Assembly: GCF_037975245.1 (NCBI RefSeq)
Contig: NC_092562.1
Span: 106,501 to 170,500 of the forward strand
From: Apostichopus japonicus
Taxonomy: Eukaryota > Echinodermata > Holothuroidea > Aspidochirotida > Stichopodidae
Reading direction: 5' to 3'
DNA: 64,000 nucleotides
The notes beneath the pieces were generated by a model, which was not told the origin of the DNA, did no database searches, and was given only the letters and a program-made list of their open reading frames with translations. The translations under genes and the position numbers were made by a program. Within the stretch, counting starts at the first letter, position 1; the number at the start of each line of letters is the position of its first letter. Positions 1 to 38,602 of this stretch are shown piece after piece.

Positions 1-3000
1 GAAGCTAATATGTTTTCTTTAAACAATACTGTCATATTCCCTATTTTATGGGAATGAAGCTAATATGTTTTCTTTGGTCAATACTGTCACATTCCCTATT
101 TTATGGGAATGAAGCTAATATGTTTTCTTTGGTCAATACTGTCATATTCCCTATTTTATGGGAATGAAGCTAATATGTTTTCTTTAAACAATACTGTCAC
201 ATTCCCTATTTTATGGGAATGAAGCTAATATGTTTTCTTTGGTCAATACTGTCATATTCCATATTTTATGGGAATGAAGCTAATATGTTTTCTTTAAACA
301 ATACTGTCATATTCCCTATTTTATGGGAATGAAGCTAATATGTTTTCTTTGGTCAATACTGTCACATTCCCTATTTTATGGGAATGAAGCTAATATGTTT
401 TCTTTGGTCAATACTGTCACATTCCCTATTTTATGGGAATGAAGCTAATATGTTTTCTTTAAACAATACTGTCATATTCCCTATTTTATGGGAATGAAGC
501 TAATATGTTTTCTTTAAACAATACTGTCATATTCCCTATTTTATGGGAATGAAGCTAATATGTTTTCTTTAAACAATACTGTCACATTCCCTATTTTATG
601 GAAATGAAGCTAATATGTTTTCTTTGGTCAATACTGTCATATTCCCTATTTTATGGGAATGAAGCTAATATGTTTTCTTTAAACAATACTGTCACATTCC
701 CTATTTTATGGAAATGAAGCTAATATGTTTTCTTTGGTCAATACTGTCATATTCCCTATTTTATGGGAATGAAGCTAATATGTTTTCTTTGGTCAATACT
801 GTCACATTCCCTATTTTATGGGAATGAAGCTAATATGTTTTCTTTAAACAATACTGTTATATTCCCTATGTTATGGGAATGAAGCTAATATGTTTTCTTT
901 GGTCAATACTGTCACATTCCCTATTTTATGGGAATGAAGCTAATATGTTTTCTTTAAACAATACTGTCACATTCCCTATTTTATGGGAATGAAGCTAATA
1001 TGTTTTCTTTAAACAATACTGTCATATTCCCTATTTTATGGGAATGAAGCTAATATGTTTTCTTTGGTCAATACTGTCACATTCCCTATTTTATGGGAAT
1101 GAAGCTAATATGTTTTCTTTAAACAATACTGTCATATTCCCTATGTTATGGGAATGAAGCTAATATGTTTTCTTTAAACAATACTGTCATATTCCCTATT
1201 TTATGGGAATGAAGCTAATATGTTTTCTTTAAACAATACTGTCACATTCCCTATTTTATGGGAATGAAGCTAATATGTTTTCTTTAAACAATACTGTCAT
1301 ATTCCCTATGTTATGGGAATGAAGCTAATATGTTTTCTTTGGTCAATACTGTCATATTCCCTATGTTATGGGAATGAAGCTAATATGTTTTCTTTGGTCA
1401 ATACTGTCACATTCCCTATTTTATGGGAATGAAGCTAATATGTTTTCTTTGGTCAATACTGTCATATTCCCTATTTTATGGGAATGAAGCTAATATGTTT
1501 TCTTTAAACAATACTGTCATATTCCCTATTTTATGGGAATGAAGCTAATATGTTTTCTTTGGTCAATACTGTCATATTCCCTATTTTATGGGAATGAAGC
1601 TAATATGTTTTCTTTAAACAATACTGTCACATTCCCTATTTTATGGGAATGAAGCTAATATGTTTTCTTTGGTCAATACTGTCATATTCCCTATTTTATG
1701 GGAATGAAGCTAATATGTTTTCTTTAAACAATACTGTCATATTCCCTATTTTATGGGAATGAAGCTAATATGTTTTCTTTGGTCAATACTGTCATATTCC
1801 CTATTTTATGGGAATGAAGCTAATATGTTTTCTTTAAACAATACTGTCACATTCCCTATTTTATGGGAATGAAGCTAATATGTTTTCTTTGGTCAATACT
1901 GTCATATTCCCTATTTTATGGGAATGAAGCTAATATGTTTTCTTTAAACAATACTGTCACATTCCCTATTTTATGGGAATGAAGCTAATATGTTTTCTTT
2001 GGTCAATACTGTCATATTCCCTATTTTATGGGAATGAAGCTAATATGTTTTCTTTAAACAATACTGTCACATTCCCTATTTTATGGGAATGAAGCTAATA
2101 TGTTTTCTTTGGTCAATACTGTCATATTCCCTATGTTATGGGAATGAAGCTAATATGTTTTCTTTGGTCAATACTGTCACATTCCCTATTTTATGGGAAT
2201 GAAGCTAATATGTTTTCTTTAAACAATACTGTCATATTCCCTATGTTATGGGAATGAAGCTAATATGTTTTCTTTAAACAATACTGTCACATTCCCTATT
2301 TTATGGGAATGAAGCTAATATGTTTTCTTTAAACAATACTGTCACATTCCCTATTTTATGGGAATGAAGCTAATATGTTTTCTTTGGTCAATACTGTCAT
2401 ATTCCCTATTTTATGGGAATGAAGCTAATATGTTTTCTTTGGTCAATACTGTCACATTCCCTATTTTATGGGAAAGAAGCTAATATGTTTTCTTTAAACA
2501 ATACTGTCATATTCCCTATTTTATGGGAATGAAGCTAATATGTTTTCTTTAAACAATACTGTCACATTCCCTATTTTATGGGAATGAAGCTAATATGTTT
2601 TCTTTAAACAATACTGTCACATTCCCTATTTTATGGGAATGAAGCTAATATGTTTTCTTTAAACAATACTGTCATATTCCCTATTTAATGGGAATGAAGC
2701 TAATATGTTTTCTTTAAACAATACTGTCACATTCCCTATTTTATGGGAATGAAGCTAATATGTTTTCTTTAAACAATACTGTCATATTCCCTATTTTATG
2801 GGAATGAAGCTAATATGTTTTCTTTAAACAATACTGTCACATTCCCTATTTTATGGGAATGAAGCTAATATGTTTTCTTTAAACAATACTGTCATATTCC
2901 CTATTTTATGGGAATGAAGCTAATATGTTTTCTTTGGTCAATACTGTCACATTCCCTATTTTATGGGAATGAAGCTAATATGTTTTCTTTGGTCAATACT

Positions 3001-4675
3001 GTCATTATTCCCTATGTTATGGGAATGAAGCTAATATGTTTTCTTTGGTCAATACTGTCACATTCCCTATTTTATGGGAATGAAGCTAATATGTTTTCTT
3101 TAAACAATACTGTCATATTCCCTATTTTATGGGAATGAAGCTAATATGTTTTCTTTAAACAATACTGTCATATTCCCTATTTTATGGGAATGAAGCTAAT
3201 ATGTTTTCTTTGGTCAATACTGTCACATTCCCTATTTTATGGGAATGAAGCTAATATGTTTTCTTTGGTCAATACTGTCATATTCCCTATTTTATGGGAA
3301 TGAAGCTAATATGTTTTCTTTAAACAATACTGTCACATTCCCTATTTTATGGGAATGAAGCTAATATGTTTTCTTTGGTCAATACTGTCATATTCCATAT
3401 TTTATGGGAATGAAGCTAATATGTTTTCTTTAAACAATACTGTCATATTCCCTATTTTATGGGAATGAAGCTAATATGTTTTCTTTGGTCAATACTGTCA
3501 CATTCCCTATTTTATGGGAATGAAGCTAATATGTTTTCTTTGGTCAATACTGTCACATTCCCTATTTTATGGGAATGAAGCTAATATGTTTTCTTTAAAC
3601 AATACTGTCATATTCCCTATTTTATGGGAATGAAGCTAATATGTTTTCTTTAAACAATACTGTCATATTCCCTATTTTATGGGAATGAAGCTAATATGTT
3701 TTCTTTAAACAATACTGTCACATTCCCTATTTTATGGAAATGAAGCTAATATGTTTTCTTTGGTCAATACTGTCATATTCCCTATTTTATGGGAATGAAG
3801 CTAATATGTTTTCTTTAAACAATACTGTCACATTCCCTATTTTATGGAAATGAAGCTAATATGTTTTCTTTGGTCAATACTGTCATATTCCCTATTTTAT
3901 GGGAATGAAGCTAATATGTTTTCTTTAAACAATACTGTCACATTCCCTATTTTATGGGAATGAAGCTAATATGTTTTCTTTAAACAATACTGTTATATTC
4001 CCTATGTTATGGGAATGAAGGTAATATGTTTTCTTTGGTCAATACTGTCACATTCCCTATTTTATGGGAATGAAGCTAATATGTTTTCTTTAAACAATAC
4101 TGTCATATTCCCTATTTTATGGGAATGAAGCTAATATGTTTTCTTTGGTCAATACTGTCATATTCCCTATTTCATGGGAATGAAGCTAATATGTTTTCTT
4201 TGGTCAATACTGTCATATTCCCTATTTTATGGGAATGAAGCTAATATGTTTTCTTTAAACAATACTGTCATATTCCCTATTTTATGGGAATGAAGCTAAT
4301 ATGTTTTCTTTAAACAATACTGTCACATTCCCTATTTTATGGGAATGAAGCTAATATGTTTTCTTTGGTCAATACTGTCATATTCCCTATTTTATGGGAA
4401 TGAAGCTAATATGTTTTCTTTGGTCAATACTGTCACATTCCCTATTTTATGGGAATGAAGCTAATATGTTTTCTTTAAACAATACTGTCATATTCCCTAT
4501 GTTATGGGAATGAAGCTAATATGTTTTCTTTGGTCAATACTGTCACATTCCCTATTTTATGGGAATGAAGCTAATATGTTTTCTTTAAACAATACTGTCA
4601 TATTCCCTATGTTATGGGAATGAAGCTAATATGTTTTCTTTAAACAATACTGTCATATTCCCTATGTTATGGCAA
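1..4675. repeat. 55-bp minisatellite, about 85 tandem copies
   Basis: The unit starts GAAGCTAATATGTTTTCTTT and is 55 bp, near-perfect throughout and cut by the left window edge. Two sites vary in a binary way from unit to unit: AAAC or GGTC after the T-run, and GTCATATT or GTCACATT next to it. Rarer marks are TATG for TTTT, GAAATG, and a single inserted T near 3005. Each unit contains the inverted repeat ATTCCC-N8-GGGAAT. If NUP155 continues leftward this array lies in one of its introns. The reading frame at 2908-3138 is only repeat translation. Confidence 0.98.
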
Positions 4676-5267
4676 TGATGGTTATATGATGTCCTTTGTT
4701 TTGTTGTGTGCATTCTCCATTTAATATGGGATACAGTTATGAGTTGCTCCATTTTCTAGTCTAGAATCTTCATTCTAGACGTTTCTTAGAAAGATCCTTA
4801 GCTCATGATGAGCCAACGCCTTTGAAGGGAATGTATCCAGTGTACACAGTTATTCCAATACAAGCACATATACACTGTAATTTACCTTCACTCATTGCTT
4901 TAAATTGAAACAGTTGAAATGATATTCTGCAGCATATTTCATGAAACATTTGACATGAAACGTTATGAGTAGGTTATAATGTCCAATATAAGGTTGACCA
5001 TTCTATAACTGCAAATAATACTAGCTTCTAAGAGATTTCTGGGAACATTTTCCACACAAGAAACAAGTTAAGATTTAATAGACATCTTTTTTGGCTTTTT
5101 AGGTATGTTTGTTATAGAATTTTATGAAAAGATTTGTAGCGTCAACTTCTGCAAGGCAGGATTTACTTCTGGTAAAATTTCACAAAGTTTTTACTGCCCA
5201 AAAATAAAAAAGGTTCCTTTACCTTACATTCAACAGGACGAAGACGCTATTGTTTGAGTAAACTTAC
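4676..5267. other. NUP155 intron sequence, no feature seen
   Basis: Non-repetitive AT-rich sequence between the minisatellite and exon 24. No further NUP155 exon was found here on the minus strand in any frame. Confidence 0.6.
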
Positions 5268-31842
<26,575 letters not shown>

Positions 31843-33974
31843 CTTCCTAATGGTGTTGCTTTACACAAAGTAACAAAAAGAAATCATGGGCTATTATATT
31901 ATTGTACAGTGACATGACTGGAATCAGACATTTATTCAGTAGTACACAGCTGCAATATTTAACTTTGATTTCAGTCACAGTGGTGTTCATGATGATCGTG
32001 ATCACCGTATCTGACGTCATGGTTTTCAAACATTTAAGAAGTCAATCCAAACAGTCTCCAGTTGTATCACATTCACATATCAAATTGATTAACACTCTTG
32101 CAGAATCATTTGAGCTTCTGTGATAGCAGACAGACTCTACTGAAACGGCTGAATTACTGTTTGAAACTTTGAAAATATTAAAACATAAAGGATTAACAAA
32201 TTCACTTTTGCACACTTTGAGCTTTAACAGAATTTATAGAAAATGAAGCTCATTTTTATATAGATGGCAATGCAGAAAAATTCATGTTGTGGTTTTTTCA
32301 GGTATGACCTGTACTGCTTAGCACTTTTTAGGTAAGCTTAATCAGTATTGCCACCAAATTACCAATTTATTTTTAAGGTGCTAAAAGTGTTTGAAATTTT
32401 TTGTTTTCTTATTTTATGGTGCAGTCTACTACAAAGAGGGGAATGTATCTGAAATTCACTTACAAAACTTCACATGAGTTACAAATATTGTCCTTTGCTT
32501 TGATACAAATATAAGAAACTTTCACAAGCACCAAGGCCTAGAAAGAATTCCTTCGAGATATTCCTTTCATTCAAAATAATTGACAAATGGGTTATTGTAA
32601 GAAAGTGAAAAGTGTTACTGAACAGTAATGGTATGTGGTCCTAGTTGTTTAAAATTAAAGTACATTATCATCAGACTTCACTTTTGTGAATAAACAATAT
32701 TAGCTACTGTAGCAATCTTCAAGTAGAGTTTACATTTCGTGGCATTAGTACAACAATAAAGCTCCATAAGTGTATTATTATAGCCTAGGTACAGTGTCAT
32801 AGTAGGATAGGTCTTTCCACTACATATCTTATATAGGGTTCACAGAACAAGTTTACCCAAAACATCAACAGCCAAAAGTGCCAAAATGAATTGAACATGT
32901 TCTCAAGTATGGTCTATTTGTTGTAAATGACATCCAAATTCACTACATAGTACATGTAAAGACAAATAGCCTAAGTAAGGCATAGCCTTACCTTAACATC
33001 CCCTTAGTTAGGTTAAGGTTGCTCCATACTTTACCAGTTATGAGTATCAAAATGCTTCAATAACCTGCATGACTGACTATGTCAATGTCTAATAACTTCT
33101 ACACTAACAAACAAGTGACTTATAATTAAAGTTATCGAGTGGTAAAAACGACAGATATTTCCATAAATTATAAACGATCTGATGTGAATTATAAATGATC
33201 TGCAAATGATCTGAGCACAACGTTGAAAACACCTGTATTATGCCGTATTGGGAGTCAAACCATTCAAATGAGACGGACTTGCAGGTGTAACGTGAATACT
33301 GTACTACGTAGAGATGCCCAACTAGTCTTGGCTAGGCCTATAAATACTGTACAAATCCTATCGCCTAGCCGGTTTCGCACATTACATACTCTAGTGTGTT
33401 ATTTGCACGTACCTTTAAATTTCGAACAGAAAGTATACTTATTTAACCTCTCACTAAGACAGAATAATACACTACGGATGCTCACTACTTATTCTGAGAA
33501 TCGTCACTACTGCAAATTTATGCTTATCTAAAAGATTTGATAAGCTTTCGTGAAACAGTTCAAATTGAATAATGTAGGTCTACATGTCTTCTCCCGCCAC
33601 TTCCATAACCGGAGAGCACCATGATTAGATTCGTCATGAGGTTATTGTGCGAGGTGCAGATGGAACGCCGAATTTGCAAATATTTCAGAACAAAGCTTTG
33701 TTTTAATACCAAATCACGTTTAAAATGATATCGTAGGTGGTAGGTGCAAATTGTCAGTTTTGAACGTCATTAAAATCTCTCATAATTCCTCAAATACTGA
33801 AGCGAAAAGCCTCTCATGTCATATGAAGTCAAGCGACTCACTGTTATTTAAAAGGTGTAACGTTCACGAGCACGTAGTTTTCGTGCTCGGTCATCAGCGC
33901 ATAATTTGACATGGTCTGGACTACGACATGTACTTGCGCTTAAAACCAGTTTAAGGATCATAAATAGCACGTAA
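31843..33974. other. Intergenic sequence upstream of NUP155
   Basis: The divergent promoter side of NUP155. It is AT-rich and unique-looking, with no CpG-rich block, no convincing TATA box and no coding frame that resembles a protein. A 5' non-coding exon of NUP155 could be here but I cannot define one. Confidence 0.4.
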
Positions 33975-34362
33975 CAGTGGCGGAGCGTCCATACAGTCAG
34001 GGGGGCGGATGCCCCCACCCCCCCCCCCCCCCCCTAACGGACTCAAATGGACTGCTGGCGCCCTTTTCAGCTCTTTACCACAGGCTTATTCGTGATTATT
34101 GACTTTTTTATTGCTCTCTCATCTACTTATTGACATTTGTCACATTTTGTTGGTGTAATTTGGCAATGACACCTATTTATTCTTCGTTTAGCAAATTAGC
34201 CAGGCCCCGGAAAGGGTCATTTCCGGCGATCTAGGGAGTATCCATACTCAAAAAAATTCTGTACGCTACGCGCCAACCAGTGGTGGCGCTCCGCTTAGAG
34301 AGTGTCGAAAGCGCCCCTATACAGACCATTCTCGACCCTCCTGACCAATACCCCTAGCTCTG
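33975..34362. mobile_element. Short non-autonomous hAT element (388 bp)
   Basis: A perfect 8-bp target duplication GCACGTAA flanks it (33967-33974 and 34363-34370). Ends are CAGTGGCGGAGCGTCC and the complement of CCCCTAGCTCTG, both starting CAG with a shared GAGC, as in hAT elements. It has a poly-C tract and no transposase. Confidence 0.8.
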
Positions 34363-34907
34363 GCACGTAATACATTGTAATTCTCGACATCTTCCTTCTT
34401 TTCTTTTTTATTGTAAATTTCAATATCAATGTAGTTCATTAGCTTCACAACTTCACAGGTCAAGTGTTAATGAAGTAAACGTCGTCTTTTTACTTTAATT
34501 TTCAGTTTATCTAAATTACCAATTGAGTTTACGTTACGCTAATTAACCGTTTATTACAACGTGTCTGAGCGATGAATGTAACGTATCGAAATCGAATCCA
34601 GCAGATTGACGCTCCTTACGGTATACCTTCAGTTAGTCAAAACCTTTAAAATTGTATTTGGCTTTGAGTACTGGTAATCCTGCGTGGAAGTTCGTCAGTA
34701 AAATTTAATTCATTTAACACATTTAATGCAATGCGGATGTAATAAATGAAAACAAACAGATTTGAGATATTAGGAATAGAATTATATCTATATCTATCAG
34801 CCCGGTAGGAGATTTGGAACTTAGACTAGTGTACCCTTGGGCAAAATTATTGCGTTACTGTAATGTTTTAACAAATTAAATCAAGGTACAACATGATTTA
34901 AACGATC

Positions 34908-34908
34908 A

Positions 34909-34962
<54 letters not shown>

Positions 34963-34995
34963 GTGTGTGTGTGTGCGTGTGTGTGTGTGTAAATT
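34908..34995. repeat. (TA)n(TG)n compound microsatellite
   Basis: About eleven TA units followed by TG units interrupted by AAG and CG. Confidence 0.97.
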
Positions 34996-35489
34996 AACTG
35001 GAGTATGGAACATACATTATATATAAACTGCAGTGGGTAAAACACAACATTTGAGAGACCTCAAGAATTATAGTAAGCAGGTATCATATTGTTCTGTACT
35101 TTACAAGAGCAAGTGAACAACTGATGTAGAAAAGTAACTTAATGTAAGAAAAAAAGAAACATGGCTATGTATTACTCGAGATGACTCATTTCTAGGCACT
35201 GTAGAACAGAACCACAGACTTGGAATAAGCTTAAACACAGACTTAAGGTCATTTCGTTCAATATACTACAATATACATATTACGTACATGCATATATACA
35301 AACACCAGCAAAATATCACAATATTTTTCGAGACTAGCAAACTTTGAGACAATAAAAAAAAATAAACGAGAAAAATGGCAGAAGTAAAGTAACTCATTGA
35401 TATGGAAACAAACCGTTCATGAGCAGTAGTCAATATCACTCATCAAAAACAGAGAGATAAATAACATAATCGGAATATTAAGCCTGCAA

Positions 35490-36321
35490 TGTGACATGCT
35501 TTTGATTTCGTACTACACGAATTGGAGTATTTAATTTCATTGTAGGAATCTCATTCCATAGTTGAAAAGCAACAATTATTTAGCAGTAGATAACCTTGTC
35601 TAGAACTACGCATATAATGACCAAGAAAGTCATATTACTTCTGCTGCATAGGACAAAAAGAATATCTATAGGATAGGCTTGAATAATGTTACCAAAGCAG
35701 TATAGGGCGCATTTTGTTAAAACGTGCTTGTAAATGAAAGCAACACATCTTAAGAAATCAGCAATTGAAAGTACACCAAGATTAATGTACAGAAGAGCAT
35801 TGTTATAATAACGGCGAAGTTTGAATACTATATTACTTTTAGAACACTGTTTTGCAGCACCTGTAAAGGCTTAAGAATAAGAGCATAAGCCACGCCATAG
35901 ATTTCAATCATATAAGAGATCGTGGTGAATAGGTTCAGGAGTACAATACATATAAATAGCAAAGTCAGGTGGAAGCCTGAGGCTCTAAGACGATCAAAAT
36001 GTCGGTTTATTTAATAAAGATAATTGCAAAGGTTATCAATGTGTTGTCTGAAAGACAGCACTTCGTCGATTAATACATCCGAGTACTTTACTCAGATTGC
36101 CTAGAAGAGTTAAGTGCCATTTCTTATAATAAAGAAGTTGAGACGAGAATGATCACCTATCTTTGGAGTAGATGTGTTATTATTCTTTTACCAAGATGTA
36201 ATGTGAGTTTTTACGCATCAAACCAAGTTTTCAGGTTCCCTGATACAGTTTAGGCCTTCCGAATGATATTTTTACAATTAACGTAATGAACAAATTACCC
36301 ATTCGCATCATCGGCAAATAG
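35490..36321 (-). pseudogene. Decayed non-LTR retrotransposon (LINE) reverse transcriptase, C-terminal part
   Basis: Minus-strand translation across several frameshifts and stops gives LFADDAN at 36321-36301 (the catalytic FADD motif of LINE reverse transcriptases), then LKTWFDA and KLTLHLGK, then FKLRRYYNNALLYINLGVLS and FIYKHVLTKC, and near the end QLWNEIPTM (about 35545-35561). This order is typical of the post-catalytic region of CR1/Jockey-group LINEs. It has many stops and is not functional. The clade is inference. Confidence 0.75.
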
Positions 36322-36325
36322 TCTC

Positions 36326-37084
36326 AGAGACTCATGGGGTATTAGTGTGCTACATATCATGTAGACTCATGGGGTATTACTGTGCTACATATCATGAGAC
36401 TCATGGGGTATTAGTGTGCTACATATCATGAGACTCATGGGGTATTAGTGTGCTACATATCATGAGACTCATGGGGTATTAGTGTGCTACATATCATGAG
36501 AATCATGGGGTATTAGTGTGCTACATATCATGAGACTCATGGGGTATTAGTGTGCTACATATCATGAGACTCATGGGGTATTAGTGTGCTACATATCATG
36601 AGACTCATGGGGTATTAGTGTGCTACATATCATGTAGACTCATGGGGTATTAGTGTGCTACATATCATGAGACTCATGGGGTATTAGTTTGCTACATATC
36701 ATGAGACTCATGGGGTATTAGTGTGCTACATATCATGTAGACTCATGGGGTATTAGTGTGCTACATATCATGAGACTCATGGGGTATTAGTGTGCTACAT
36801 ATCATGAGACTCATGGGGTATTAGTGTGCTACATATCATGAGACTCATGGGGTATTACTGTGCTACATATCATGAGACTCATGGGGTATTAGTGTGCTAC
36901 ATATCATGAGACTCATGGGGTATTAGTGTGCTACATATCATGTAGACTCATGGGGTATTAGTGTGCTACATATCATGAGACTCATGGGGTATTAGTGTGC
37001 TACATATCATGAGACTCATGGGGTATTAGTGTGCTACATATCATGAGACTCATGGGGTATTAGTGTGCTACATATCATGTAGAC
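36326..37084. repeat. 34/35-bp tandem repeat, about 22 copies
   Basis: The unit AGACTCATGGGGTATTAGTG + TGCTACATATCATG is 34 bp when joined by G and 35 bp when joined by GT. Units are almost identical, with rare TTACTG or TTAGTTT variants. It lies directly upstream (in element sense) of the LINE FADD motif. Confidence 0.96.
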
Positions 37085-38504
<1,420 letters not shown>

Positions 38505-38602
38505 GGTTAGGGTGACCGCGTACAAAGCGGGAGGCCCGGGTTCGAATCCCGGTGGAGGCTGTAAGTTTTTCACAGTTCTGGATTTTCCTTCTCATTACGT
38601 TT
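38505..38602 (+). mobile_element. tRNA-derived SINE, 5'-truncated
   Basis: GGTTAGGGTGACCGCGTACA then GGCCCGGGTTCGAATCCCGG (a polymerase III B box, GGTTCGAATCC) and the family tail CACAGTTCTGGATTTTCC-TTCTCATTACG. It matches the copy at 47006-47127 almost base for base. The A box is partly lost at the TA junction. Confidence 0.8.

Noticed and set aside
2908-3138. Open frame of 76 codons with a repeating peptide
   Set aside because: It is only the translation of the 55-bp minisatellite, opened by the one-base insertion near 3005.
1-4675. CRISPR-like regular array
   Set aside because: Units are contiguous and nearly identical with no unique spacers, in a eukaryotic genome; it is a minisatellite.
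36326-37084. CRISPR-like repeat array of 34-35 bp
   Set aside because: No spacers; pure head-to-tail tandem repeat.
38505-38580. Functional tRNA gene
   Set aside because: A good B box but no complete cloverleaf or A box, and it shares a non-tRNA tail with other dispersed copies, so it is a SINE.
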